Shown here piece after piece: positions 22,272 through 30,978 of a stretch of 64,000 nt of DNA. The position numbers were made by a program, and so were the translations under genes. Every line of letters begins with the position of its first letter. The stretch's first letter is position 1. This stretch comes from Actinokineospora terrae. GTDB taxonomy: Bacteria; Actinomycetota; Actinomycetes; Mycobacteriales; Pseudonocardiaceae. The stretch covers positions 372,001-436,000 of the forward strand of contig NZ_FOGI01000008.1 of assembly GCF_900111175.1 (NCBI RefSeq), written 5' to 3'. The notes below the pieces were generated by a model. The model saw only the letters and a program-made list of their open reading frames with translations. It did no database searches and had not been told where the DNA came from.

Positions 22272-22960
22272 CCGGCACCACCGGACACCGCGGCGGAGTC
22301 GGCGACCACGGCCCCGTCCCGGATCCGCACCCGCCGGGGCAGCCGGTCCGCGACATCGGTGTCGTGCGTGATGACCACGATCGTGGTTCCCTCCCGGTTG
22401 AGCTGGTGCAGCAGGTCGAGCACGACGGCGCCGGAGGCGGAGTCGAGGTTGCCGGTCGGCTCGTCGGCCAGCACGATCGCCGGATCGGCGACCAGTGCGC
22501 GCGCGATGGCGACCCGCTGCCGCTCGCCGCCGGACATCCGTGCCGGCCGGTGGTCGAGCCGGTGACCGAGCCCGACCCGGTCGAGCACCTCGGCCGCGCG
22601 CCGCCGCCGCCTGCCGCGCGGTACCCCCTGGTACACCAGCCCCTGTGCGACGTTGTCCACAGCGGACAGCGTCGCGCCGAGGAAGAACTGCTGGAAGACG
22701 AAGCCGATCCAGTGCGCGCGCATCGCCGAGAGCGTGCCGTCGCTGACCTCGGACAGGTCGAGCCCGAGCACCCGCACGGTTCCGCTGGTCGGTGTGTCGA
22801 GCGTGCCCATCAGGTGCAGCAGCGTGCTCTTGCCCGAGCCGGACGGCCCGACGATGGCCACCAGTTCGCCCTTGCGCACCGTCAGCGAGACATCGGTGAG
22901 CGCGGGGACCCCACCGCGGTAGACCTTGCCGACCTGGCTTGCCGTGATCATCTCGGTCAC
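22268..22960 (-). CDS. MacB/LolD-type ABC ATPase
   Basis: About 230 aa. The GTG at 22960 overlaps the adaptor gene's stop (GTGA); an ATG at 22951 is an in-frame alternative. Complete motifs: GPSGSGKST (Walker A), MSGGERQRVAIARAL (signature), AIVLADEPTGNLD (Walker B) and VVITHDT (H-loop). Between them, FVFQQFFLGATLSAVDNVAQGL is the Q-loop region typical of MacB/LolD proteins. It energises the permease at 21066. Confidence 0.85.
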   Translation of the reverse strand: MTEMITASQVGKVYRGGVPALTDVSLTVRKGELVAIVGPSGSGKSTLLHLMGTLDTPTSGTVRVLGLDLSEVSDGTLSAMRAHWIGFVFQQFFLGATLSAVDNVAQGLVYQGVPRGRRRRRAAEVLDRVGLGHRLDHRPARMSGGERQRVAIARALVADPAIVLADEPTGNLDSASGAVVLDLLHQLNREGTTIVVITHDTDVADRLPRRVRIRDGAVVADSAAVSGGAG

Positions 22961-24057
22961 CGCGCGGGCACCTGCACCCTCGTACCCGCGCTCAGCCCAG
23001 GTGCCTCGACCTCGACCTGCCCGGTCGCGAAGAACCCCAGCCGCACCACGACCCGCCGCGAGTCCCACGCCCCGTCCGGTCGGGTCTCGACCACGTCGAC
23101 GGCGTAGTCGCCGCTGGGCATCGCCAGCAGGGCCACCAGCGGCACGGCGAGCACGTCGCGGTGGGTGTCACTGGTGAACTCCACCGACACCGGGGCACCG
23201 TCGAGGGTGCCCGCCGCCTCGGGTCGGTCGAGGGTGATCCGCACCGGCAGCGTCGCGGCGACGGCGCCGTCGCCCGCTGCCGGTTCGCGCGGTGCGGACG
23301 TGGCGACGGTGCCGATCGAGGCGACCTTGCCCGGGGTCGTCTCCCCCGTGGGCAGCAGGACCCGCACGGCAGCACCCACCACCGCGAGCCCTTGCTGGGC
23401 GACGGCCAGGTCGACGGTCACCACCCGAGCGGTGCTGGACGCGGTGGCGACCACGGCGGGCAGCGCGCCACCGAGGGTTGCCCGCACCTCGACCACCCGC
23501 AGGTCCGATGGGGCCACCACGACCTCCCCCGGGCGGATCTTGCGAGTCTCGGCCAGCCCGAGCCGCTCCTGCCAGAGCGCGACGGCGTCACCGACGGCGG
23601 CGGAGAAGTGGTCGCTGTCGGCGTTCAGGTTCCGTGCCACCCCCAGCGCACGCAGGTTCGCGCGCAACAGCCGGACGTCCGGTCCGTCGTCGACGCCCTC
23701 AGCCAGCTCCCGCCACAGCGGCGTGTCGCCGTGCAGCAGCGGGACCGGGCGGTTGTCCACGGCGTAGACGCGCTCTCCCAGCCGCACCACGGCGCCTGGC
23801 GCGGGCAACCAGGTCGCGATCCCGCTACCGGGAGCAGCGGGCACCGGGACGCTGCCGTCGAACCCCAGCCTGCCCTCGGCCCGCGTGCTCTGCACCAGGT
23901 CGGTGCGCACGACCTCGGCCGTGGGCGGAACGGGCCTGGCGCCCGCGACGGCGGCGGGCCGGTCCGGCCGGAGCACCACGAACGCCACGGCGCCGACCAC
24001 CAGCACCCCGGCCACGACCAGCACCCACCACCGGCCTCGGCCACCCTCAGCCGCCAC
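22957..24057 (-). CDS. Efflux adaptor (HlyD-like) with peptidoglycan-binding domain
   Basis: A 366-aa protein from GTG 24057. It has an N-terminal membrane anchor (about 10-30) followed by an extracytoplasmic part. Near residues 125-165 the stretch DVRLLRANLRALG and FSAAVGDAVALWQERLGL is a peptidoglycan-binding-like fold. The C-terminal half has beta-barrel repeats (VVVRLGFFATGQVEVEAPGLSAGTRV). This composition is typical of Gram-positive adaptors of MacB-type ABC systems. It overlaps the small exported protein gene by 11 nt. Confidence 0.75.
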   Translation of the reverse strand: MAAEGGRGRWWVLVVAGVLVVGAVAFVVLRPDRPAAVAGARPVPPTAEVVRTDLVQSTRAEGRLGFDGSVPVPAAPGSGIATWLPAPGAVVRLGERVYAVDNRPVPLLHGDTPLWRELAEGVDDGPDVRLLRANLRALGVARNLNADSDHFSAAVGDAVALWQERLGLAETRKIRPGEVVVAPSDLRVVEVRATLGGALPAVVATASSTARVVTVDLAVAQQGLAVVGAAVRVLLPTGETTPGKVASIGTVATSAPREPAAGDGAVAATLPVRITLDRPEAAGTLDGAPVSVEFTSDTHRDVLAVPLVALLAMPSGDYAVDVVETRPDGAWDSRRVVVRLGFFATGQVEVEAPGLSAGTRVQVPAR

Positions 24058-24544
24058 TGGTCGGCCCGCCCGACTCGAACTGGCGGGACACCTCGCGGCG
24101 GCAGTCCTGCACCGCCTGCATGGCCTTGGGGTCCTTGGCGTCCACGTTCAGCTGCAGCGGCTGCCCTGGCGCAGGGTCCTGCACCTGCACGCCCTTGCTG
24201 CGCAGGCAGCGCGCCGTGGCGAGGGCGCGGTCCTGCTGCTGGGGGTCGTCGGGGTTCTTGCCGCTGCCCTGGCCGAGCAAGTGCCTGCACCTGTCGACCG
24301 CGGCGCCCATCGCCGGGTCGGTCTTGGCCCGGGCGGGCAGCTCGACGGTCTGCGCCCCCGGTGGCGGGTCGGGCAGCTCGAAACCCTGGTCGCGCACGCA
24401 CTGGGTGAACCGGACCGGGCCGTCGGCGGCGACGGCGGTCGTCGTGGTCGGCGGCGATCCGCCGGAGTCCGGCGAACACGCCGCCGCGGTCGCGAGGAGC
24501 ACCAGGCCCGCGACGCGGAGGGACAACGGAGTCAAGGTGAGCAC
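24047..24544 (-). CDS. Small exported protein, putative lipoprotein
   Basis: A 165-aa protein from GTG 24544 (a TTG 9 nt further in is possible). It has a hydrophobic signal (VAGLVLLATAAAC) with a Cys that could be lipidated, although the lipobox is atypical (AAAC), then a Thr-rich linker and a soluble domain with four further cysteines (TQCVRDQG, VDRCRHLL, ATARCLRSKG, VQDCRREV). The pattern CVRxxG...CRxL recurs in actinobacterial exported proteins next to MacB-type adaptors. It is probably the surface component of the efflux operon. Confidence 0.7.
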   Translation of the reverse strand: MLTLTPLSLRVAGLVLLATAAACSPDSGGSPPTTTTAVAADGPVRFTQCVRDQGFELPDPPPGAQTVELPARAKTDPAMGAAVDRCRHLLGQGSGKNPDDPQQQDRALATARCLRSKGVQVQDPAPGQPLQLNVDAKDPKAMQAVQDCRREVSRQFESGGPTSGG

Positions 24545-24690
24545 CTTTCAGCGGGAGAGCGCGCGAATCCCGTGCGCTGTCCATAGCTCTAACGAAGTAG
24601 CCCTATCCCCGGCGTCACGGTTGACCGATACACTTGTGAAACACCGTCTTCGCTACCGTGACCCGGGTCGGGCGAGGGAGGTCTGGGAAC

Positions 24691-25344
24691 GTGCGGGTGC
24701 TCGTCGTCGAGGACGAACCGGCGCTGGCCGAGGTGATCGCCGAGGGGCTGCGCAAGCACGCGCTCGCCGTTGACGTGGCGCTCTCGGGCACCGAGGCGCT
24801 CGACCGGCTCGCGGTGAACCGGTACGCCGTGGTGGTGCTCGACCGCGACCTGCCCGGCGTGCACGGCGACGAGGTGTGCAGGCGGATCGTGGCGGGCCAC
24901 GGCGCCAGCCGGGTGCTGATGTTGACCGCCGCGGCGAGCAAGCGGGACCTGATCGGTGGACTGTCACTCGGCGCGGACGACTACCTGGCCAAGCCGTTCG
25001 ACTTCGACGAACTGGTCGCCAGGGTGCGCGCGCTCGGCCGCCGCCCGGCCGGGGTGGTCTCCCCCGTGCTGCGCCACGGCGACCTCGAGGTGGACGTGCC
25101 CCGGCACCAAGCGGTCCGGAGTGGACGGTTCCTCGCGCTGTCCAGGAAGGAGTTCGCGGTCCTGGAGATGCTGCTCGGCGCCCGGGGTGGCGTGGTCAGC
25201 GCGGAGAGCCTGTTGGAGAGCGTGTGGGACGAGAACGCCGATCCGTTCACCAACGCGGTGCGGATCACGATCAGCAGGCTGCGGGCGAAACTGGGCGACC
25301 CGCCGCTCATCGCGACCGTGCCCGGCGTCGGCTACCGGATCTGA
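24691..25344 (+). CDS. OmpR/PhoB-family response regulator
   Basis: A 217-aa protein. The GTG at 24691 has a GGGAGG site 9 nt upstream. The receiver domain has acidic pocket VVEDEP, phosphoacceptor Asp51 in VVLDRDLPG, and LAKPF with the conserved Lys. The C-terminal winged helix shows KEFAVLEMLLGARGGVVSAE and NAVRITISRLRAKLGDPP. It is divergent from the efflux operon (147 nt apart) and coupled to a histidine kinase, so it probably controls that operon. Confidence 0.9.
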   Translation: MRVLVVEDEPALAEVIAEGLRKHALAVDVALSGTEALDRLAVNRYAVVVLDRDLPGVHGDEVCRRIVAGHGASRVLMLTAAASKRDLIGGLSLGADDYLAKPFDFDELVARVRALGRRPAGVVSPVLRHGDLEVDVPRHQAVRSGRFLALSRKEFAVLEMLLGARGGVVSAESLLESVWDENADPFTNAVRITISRLRAKLGDPPLIATVPGVGYRI

Positions 25345-26522
25345 CCCGCTCCCGCAGTGGTGTCCGCCTGCGCCTGACACTGCTCTACGGCGGCCTGTGC
25401 TTGGCGTCGTGCGTGGTGCTGCTGGGCGTGGTGTTCGTGCTGTCCGGGCACAGCCTCGCGGGCAGCGTCGAGGTCGTCATCCGCGACGCGATCGCCGGTG
25501 AGCGGCGCACGAACGTGACAGTGGTGCCGAAGCAGGCCGTCCGCGACACCGCGCAGGGCGCACCGCTGACCCCGGCCCAGATCACCAGCCTGGCGCAGGA
25601 GATCCAGGCCGACGCGCTCGACCAGCTGGTCGCGGCGTCGGCGGTGGCCGTGGGGGTGATGGTCCTGTTCGCCTCCGTGGTCGGCTGGTGGGCCGCCGGG
25701 CGTGTGCTGCGGCCGCTGCACACGATCACCACGCAGGCGCGCGGGATGTCGGCCCGCAACATCCACGAGCGCATCGCCCTCGACGGCCCACCGGACGAAC
25801 TGCGCGACCTGGCCGACACCTTCGACGGCATGCTCGACCGGCTGGACCGGGCATTCACCAGCCAGCGGCGGTTCGTGGCCAACGCCTCGCACGAGTTGCG
25901 CACACCGCTGGCGATCGAACGGGCGATCATCCAGGTCCGGCTGTCCTCGGCCGGTCCAGCCGACATCGAGGCGGTGTGCGCGGACCTCTTGGCGGCCAAC
26001 CGCCGCCTGGACCGACTGCTGGAAGGGCTGCTGCTGCTGGCGCGCAGCGACAACGGACTGCCGGAGCGACACCCGGTGGACACCGCCCAGGTGGCTTCCC
26101 GGGTCGTGGAACAGGCCCTGGCGGCTCCACCGCCTGGCACGCCGGTCGGCGTGCGCGGATCGGTGTCCACCGCGGCGCTCGTCGTGCCAGGGGACGAGGT
26201 GCTGCTGACCCAGCTCGTGGACAACCTGGTGCGCAACGCGATGCTGTACAACGTTGCCGGGGGTTGGTTCCACGTCGAGGTCGGCGACGGGGCCGTCGTG
26301 GTCTCCAACAGCGGACGGGTGGTCGAGGCGGACAGCGTGGACAGCCTGTTCGAACCGTTCAACCGGGGCACTGCGGAACGACTCGCCTCGCGCACCGGGG
26401 CCGGGCTCGGCCTGGCGATCGTCAAGTCCATCGTGGAGGCACACGACGGCGCGGTCGCGGCGAGTGCTCGGCCAGGAGGCGGCCTGGACGTGACGGTCTC
26501 CCTACCTGCGTCGACGCCCTGA
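25341..26522 (+). CDS. Sensor histidine kinase paired with the regulator (unusual start)
   Basis: About 393 aa. Two membrane helices (about 12-34 and 94-116) enclose a short external domain; HAMP follows, then the H-box (NASHELRTPLAIE), N-box (DNLVRNAMLYN) and G-box (GAGLGLAIVKSIV). No ATG or GTG lies in frame between the regulator's stop region and the first helix. The only start next to the overlap is CTG at 25341, overlapping the regulator TGA (CTGA), an analogue of ATGA coupling. A CTG start is rare, so a start further in, or a sequence error, cannot be excluded. Confidence 0.8.
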   Translation: MTRSRSGVRLRLTLLYGGLCLASCVVLLGVVFVLSGHSLAGSVEVVIRDAIAGERRTNVTVVPKQAVRDTAQGAPLTPAQITSLAQEIQADALDQLVAASAVAVGVMVLFASVVGWWAAGRVLRPLHTITTQARGMSARNIHERIALDGPPDELRDLADTFDGMLDRLDRAFTSQRRFVANASHELRTPLAIERAIIQVRLSSAGPADIEAVCADLLAANRRLDRLLEGLLLLARSDNGLPERHPVDTAQVASRVVEQALAAPPPGTPVGVRGSVSTAALVVPGDEVLLTQLVDNLVRNAMLYNVAGGWFHVEVGDGAVVVSNSGRVVEADSVDSLFEPFNRGTAERLASRTGAGLGLAIVKSIVEAHDGAVAASARPGGGLDVTVSLPASTP

Positions 26523-26760
26523 CCGGCGGGACCACCGAACCCGCCGACCTCGGGTACGCCCGAGTGGTCCGTATCGATCACTCCGACCAACACCGGTGCC
26601 CGGCGGCCGACGAGCACGGCCGGACCGCGAGCGGAGGCGTCGCGACGGCGTGCGGCTCACCGCCGCTGTGAGGTCTGCCGGGACCCATCACGAGTTGTCA
26701 TGGGTGGTGATCGGGAAACGTTGTTGGACGTGGCCGTGGGTGGTGGGTGAGGGTGGGTGG

Positions 26761-27291
26761 GTGACTGACTCGCCGGGGGTTTGGGTGCCGGGGCCGCGTG
26801 GGGCTTTGGGGGTGGGGGTGGGGTTGGAGCCTGGGCGGTTGCGGGCGGCGTTCGGGGCGTTTCCCAGTGGGGTCGTGGCGGTGGCGGCTCGGGTCGAGAG
26901 GCGGGTGGTGGGGTTGGTGGCCAGCTCGTTCACCTCCGTGTCGCTGGAGCCGCCGTTGGTGTCGTTCTCGATCAGCACGGCGTCGCGGACCTGGCCGGAG
27001 TTGCAGCGGGCCGATCACGTGGGGGTGACGGTGTTGGCGGATCACCACGACCTGGTGGCGCGGCAGTTGGCCGGGCCTGCGGAGAAGCGGTTCGAGGGGA
27101 TCGAGACGACCTCGGGGCCGGAAGGCGCGGTGACGCTCACCGAGGGGGTGGCCTGGTTCGACACGACGATCGAGCGGCACATCGAGGCCGGGGACCACAC
27201 GATCGTCCTCTTGCGACTGCACGCGGTGGCGCACGTGGAGCACCCGCTGCCGTTGGTGTTCCACCGGAGTCGGTTCGGCCTCAACCGGTGA
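26761..27291 (+). CDS. Flavin reductase-like domain protein
   Basis: A 176-aa protein from GTG 26761. Its core matches flavin-reductase-like (FMN-binding split barrel) enzymes: FGAFPSGVVAVAARVE, GLVASSFTSVSLEPPLVSFSI, WPELQRADHVGVTVLAD, then AWFDTTIERHIEAGDHTIVLLRLHAV and PLVFHRSRF. Such enzymes supply reduced flavin to monooxygenases or act as oxidoreductases. The upstream 200 nt are strongly G/T-skewed without another gene. The 3' end overlaps the convergent CBS gene by 11 nt. Partner oxygenase not visible here. Confidence 0.8.
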   Translation: MTDSPGVWVPGPRGALGVGVGLEPGRLRAAFGAFPSGVVAVAARVERRVVGLVASSFTSVSLEPPLVSFSISTASRTWPELQRADHVGVTVLADHHDLVARQLAGPAEKRFEGIETTSGPEGAVTLTEGVAWFDTTIERHIEAGDHTIVLLRLHAVAHVEHPLPLVFHRSRFGLNR

Positions 27292-27880
27292 CGCGGTTGA
27301 CCCGGGCCGCGGTGATGCCGGGGATCGAGGTGGCCAGGACCTCGGCGACGTGGTGGTCGGTGGGGTCGTCGTGCGTGTCCGTGATCGTGGCGGTGCCGTC
27401 GGTCACGTCGACCGTCCAGCGGGTGGGGTCGCCGTAGAGGGTCAGGCGGTGGCGCAGGGCCGTGGCGAGGGCTTTGTCGTCGCGGGTCAGCAGGTGGAGC
27501 AGGTCGGAGCGGGTTGTGATGCCCACCAGGCGATCGCCCGCGACGATGGGGAGGGCGCGGAGGGCGTTGTCGCGCATGGCGGCGACCAGGTCGGCGATGT
27601 CGGTGCCCGCGTCGGCGCTGGGAGCGGGGGTGGTCATGATCCCGGCGACGGTGTTCGGGGGTGGCGCCTCGGCGGGGTGCAGGTGGCGGAAGCGGGGGTC
27701 GCGGGGGAAGCGGTCGCGGACGATGTCGGCCTCGGTGACGACGCCGAGGAGCCTACCGTCGTCGGAAACCACCGGCAGGGTGGTGAAACCGCGGGAATCC
27801 AGCAGTTCGGCGGCGTGCTTCACGGTCGTCGACGGGGTCACCGTGACCACCGGGCTGGTCATGACGTCGCAGGCGCGCAT
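27281..27880 (-). CDS. CBS-domain protein with C-terminal BON-like segment
   Basis: A 199-aa protein from ATG 27880 with a GGAGG site upstream. It contains two CBS motifs: VMTSPVVTVTPSTTVKHAAELL to GVVTEADIV, and IMTTPAPSADAGTDIADLV to GITTRSDLL. A short C-terminal stretch (WTVDVTDGTATITDT and VLATSIPGITAARVNRV) resembles a BON domain. CBS pairs bind adenosine nucleotides and sense energy state. Its divergent neighbour is an Acg-like nitroreductase, a pairing seen in hypoxia (DosR-type) regulons of actinobacteria. Confidence 0.85.
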   Translation of the reverse strand: MRACDVMTSPVVTVTPSTTVKHAAELLDSRGFTTLPVVSDDGRLLGVVTEADIVRDRFPRDPRFRHLHPAEAPPPNTVAGIMTTPAPSADAGTDIADLVAAMRDNALRALPIVAGDRLVGITTRSDLLHLLTRDDKALATALRHRLTLYGDPTRWTVDVTDGTATITDTHDDPTDHHVAEVLATSIPGITAARVNRVTG

Positions 27881-27948
27881 GGCGGACCTCCTCGTTCGGC
27901 GTGATCTCCACGCTAGACGTCCGGAGCGGCCCGGCAGCACCGTCGTTG

Positions 27949-28009
27949 GTCCCGGGACAGGCGTCCACATCAGACCCGTCATAGGGGACCAAGGTCCTGT
28001 GGCCACAGG
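27949..28009. promoter_or_regulatory. Palindrome cluster in a divergent promoter (possible DosR-type operators)
   Basis: Three perfect or near-perfect dyads: GTCCCGGGAC (27949-27958), GGACC-AA-GGTCC (27986-27997) and CCTGTGGCCACAGG (27996-28009). They lie between the CBS gene (minus) and the Acg-like gene (plus). GGGAC/GTCCC dyads are the core of DosR/DevR boxes in mycobacteria, so control by a DosR-like regulator is a reasonable guess. Confidence 0.45.
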
Positions 28010-28074
28010 GCCTGCCGCCGGTACCGCGCGGTGGTCGCGCGCGGCAGCCTGGGTGGTGACACGGGAGGGAACTC

Positions 28075-29016
28075 ATGTCCACCACCGTTTCGACCGTGCA
28101 CGCCGCCATCACCGCCGCCGTGCGGGCGCCGTCGCCGTTCAACACCCAGCCCTGGCTGTTCGCCGCTCACCCGGACCGGGTGGACCTGTGGCTCGACCGG
28201 TCCCGGGTGATGACCGTGACCGATCCCGACGCGCACGAGGCCCGGGTCGGTTGCGGTGCCGCGCTCCACACGCTGCGGCTGGCCTTGGCCGTGTCCGGTC
28301 ACCGCACGGAAGTCCACATGCTGCCCGACCGCGCCAGACCGGACCTGCTGGCCACCGCGGTGCTCGACGGGAAGTACCGGCCGACGCCGCACGAACGCGC
28401 ACTCTCGGAAGCCGTGTGGCGTAGGCACACCAACCGTAGACCTTTCCTGGACCGACCGGTACCGTCCCCGGCCAAGACAGCTCTCATGCGCGCGGCGACG
28501 GTCGAGGGCGCGCAGCTGCACCTGATGGACCAGCCCGCCGAGGTCGGCGCCGTCGCGGACCTGGTGCGGCGCGCCGACCACGTGCTCGGCCAAGACCTGG
28601 CGCACGTCGACGAGGTGCGGGCTTGGATCGGTCACCAGGGCCGATCGGACGGCATCCCGGTCACCGCGTCCGGGCGTCCCTCCACACCGGACACACTCAT
28701 CGTGTTGCGGGAACTGGGTTCGTCCGCTCCCGCCGTCCCGTTCGAGCGCCTGCCGCTGCTCGGCGTGCTCACCACGGTCGGCGACACCCACAGCGACCAC
28801 CTCGCGGCAGGTCAAGCGCTCCAGGCGGTTCTGCTGGAGGCGTGCGTGGCCGGGCTTGCCGTGTCGCCTTTGTCCCAACCGATCGAGGTGCCCGCGACCC
28901 GGGACGCGCTCGGTCTGCTCGTCGGCGCGGCGGCACACCTGGTGCTGCGGATCGGTTACGGCCACCCGGGTGTGACGACGCCGCGGCGTCCGGTCTCGGA
29001 AGTCGTCCTGGACTGA
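28075..29016 (+). CDS. Acg-like nitroreductase-fold protein
   Basis: A 313-aa protein from ATG 28075 (GGGAGG upstream). Text typical of Acg-family FMN-binding nitroreductase-fold proteins: AVRAPSPFNTQPWLF, GCGAALHTLRLALAVSGH, RRHTNRRPFLDRPV, GQALQAVLLEACVAGLAVSPLSQPIEV and LRIGYG near the C-terminus. Mycobacterial homologues are induced by hypoxia, and Acg seems to bind FMN without clear nitroreductase activity. The upstream palindromes support the same regulation. Confidence 0.85.
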   Translation: MSTTVSTVHAAITAAVRAPSPFNTQPWLFAAHPDRVDLWLDRSRVMTVTDPDAHEARVGCGAALHTLRLALAVSGHRTEVHMLPDRARPDLLATAVLDGKYRPTPHERALSEAVWRRHTNRRPFLDRPVPSPAKTALMRAATVEGAQLHLMDQPAEVGAVADLVRRADHVLGQDLAHVDEVRAWIGHQGRSDGIPVTASGRPSTPDTLIVLRELGSSAPAVPFERLPLLGVLTTVGDTHSDHLAAGQALQAVLLEACVAGLAVSPLSQPIEVPATRDALGLLVGAAAHLVLRIGYGHPGVTTPRRPVSEVVLD

Positions 29017-29118
29017 ACGGGTGACGAGCCGCGGCATTCCGGTGATGGCCCACTGATCACCGCTCCCGCCCGCACGGCCGTTCCTAGCGTGCGATACAGC
29101 GCGAACGGGGAGGTCGGG

Positions 29119-30957
29119 GTGGGCAAAGCACTTTCGCTGTCGATGGCCGTCGTGGTCGGGTTGGTCAGTGTGACACCGGTGGCGGCGGCGGAGATGAGCA
29201 GCAGCTACGTGGTGGTCCTGAAGGACGGTCGGGCACCCGCGGCCAAGTACTCCGCGCGACAGACCTTCCACCACGCCGTGAACGGGTTCTCCACGGATCT
29301 GACGCCCAGGCAGGCGCAAGCGTTGGCGGCCGACCCGGCGGTGGCCCATGTCCAGCCGAACAAGCGGATCCGCGCGGACACGACGCAGACCTACCCGCCG
29401 TCCTGGGGGCTGGACCGGATCGACCAGCGCGACGGCGACCTCGACGACGCCTACACCTACTCGACCACCGCGTCGAACGTCACCGCCTACGTGATCGACA
29501 CCGGCGTCTACACCGCGAACACCGACTTCGGCGGTCGCGCGACCTGGGGCACGAACACCTCCGGTGACGGCCAGGACGCCGACTGCCACGGCCACGGCAC
29601 CCACGTCGCGGGCACCATCGGCGGTACGCGGCACGGCGTCGCCAAGGGGGTCAACGTTGTCGCGGTGAAGGTCCTCGACTGCAACGGGAACGGAACGACC
29701 GAGACCGTTGCGGCGGGCATCGACTGGGTGATCGCGCACCACACCTCGGGCCCCGCCGTGGCGAACCTCAGCCTCGGCGGCGAGGCGGACCCGGTGCTCG
29801 ACGCGGCGATCCGGCGGTTGATCGCGGACGGGATCACCACGACGGTGTCGGCAGGCAACAGCGGCGCTGACGCGTGCCTGCAATCCCCGGCCAGGACGGC
29901 GGAGGCGATCACCGTCGGGTCGACCAGCGAGGGCGACGCCCGGTCCTCGTTCTCCAACACCGGCACCTGCGTCGACCTGTTCGCGCCCGGCGAGAGCATC
30001 ACATCGGCCTGGAAGAGCTACCCGGACTCGACCAACACGCTGAGCGGGACGTCGATGGCCGCGCCGCACGTGGCAGGCGCCGCCGCACTGTTGCTCGCGG
30101 TCGACCCGGCCACGACACCGGCGCAGGTCGCCGCGCACCTGGTGCTCGACGCCACGCCGGGCAAGATCACCGATGCCGGGACGGACTCACCCAACCGACT
30201 GGTGGTCGTCGGCACCGGCAGCAGGCCCGGGTACCCGATCGTGGCCAACCCCGGCTACCGCGCGCAACGCACCGGCACGCCGATGACCATCCAGGTGACG
30301 GCGACCGGCGGCACCGCCCCGTACACTTGGTCGGCGACCGGGCTGCCCACCGGGACGAGCATCGGCGCGAGCACCGGCCTGATCTCCGGGACGCCCACGC
30401 AGACGCTGGTCAACAGCCCGGTGACGGTCTCGGCCAAGGACAGCGCGAACCGCGCCACGGCGGTCCGGTTCCTGGTCACGGTGGTCCCGCCGGGGTGGGC
30501 CTGCCCGTCCGGCGGCCAGAAGCTGGCCAACCCCGGCTTCGAGAGCGGTGACACGGTGTGGTGGACCAGCGGGTACTACGTCGACCGGTGGTCGGGCGTG
30601 AACGCGCCGCGCACCGGGAGCTGGGCGGTGAAGATCCCGGCGTTCACCGCGTTCGGCAACCACGCGGCCCCGGAGGACGTCCGCATCCCGCAGGAGTGCG
30701 CGTGGTCGACGCTCACCTTCTGGGTGAAGGTCACCTACCAGGGTGCGAAGGACGACTGGGACAAGCTGCACGTGCGCATCGACGGCAAGACGCTCGCAAC
30801 GGTGCTGGGCAAGACCGCGCCCGCCGGGTACCAGCAGTACACAGTGGACCTGGCGGGGTACGCGGGCAAGACGGTCCGGATCTGGTTCACCACCTGGGGC
30901 GACACGGCGAACATCACCGACTTCGTGCTCGACGACGTCGCGGTGACCCTCCGCTGA
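29119..30957 (+). CDS. Secreted S8 subtilisin-family protease with Ig-like and C-terminal beta domains
   Basis: A 612-aa preproprotein from GTG 29119 (GGGGAGG, spacing 5). Signal peptide 1-24, an I9-type propeptide (30-83), catalytic domain with Asp127 (YVIDTGVYTANTDFG), His159 (CHGHGTHVAG) and Ser312 (SGTSMAAPHVAG). After about 380 there is a putative Ig-like domain (TGLPTGTSIGASTGLISGTP), then a Cys-bounded C-terminal beta domain (CPSGGQKLANPGFESGD to FVLDDVAV) of a carbohydrate- or protein-binding type. It is an extracellular endoprotease. LexA follows after 21 nt, which is unusual. Confidence 0.9.
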   Translation: MGKALSLSMAVVVGLVSVTPVAAAEMSSSYVVVLKDGRAPAAKYSARQTFHHAVNGFSTDLTPRQAQALAADPAVAHVQPNKRIRADTTQTYPPSWGLDRIDQRDGDLDDAYTYSTTASNVTAYVIDTGVYTANTDFGGRATWGTNTSGDGQDADCHGHGTHVAGTIGGTRHGVAKGVNVVAVKVLDCNGNGTTETVAAGIDWVIAHHTSGPAVANLSLGGEADPVLDAAIRRLIADGITTTVSAGNSGADACLQSPARTAEAITVGSTSEGDARSSFSNTGTCVDLFAPGESITSAWKSYPDSTNTLSGTSMAAPHVAGAAALLLAVDPATTPAQVAAHLVLDATPGKITDAGTDSPNRLVVVGTGSRPGYPIVANPGYRAQRTGTPMTIQVTATGGTAPYTWSATGLPTGTSIGASTGLISGTPTQTLVNSPVTVSAKDSANRATAVRFLVTVVPPGWACPSGGQKLANPGFESGDTVWWTSGYYVDRWSGVNAPRTGSWAVKIPAFTAFGNHAAPEDVRIPQECAWSTLTFWVKVTYQGAKDDWDKLHVRIDGKTLATVLGKTAPAGYQQYTVDLAGYAGKTVRIWFTTWGDTANITDFVLDDVAVTLR

Positions 30958-30978
30958 CCGCACCGCTACGATCGCGCG

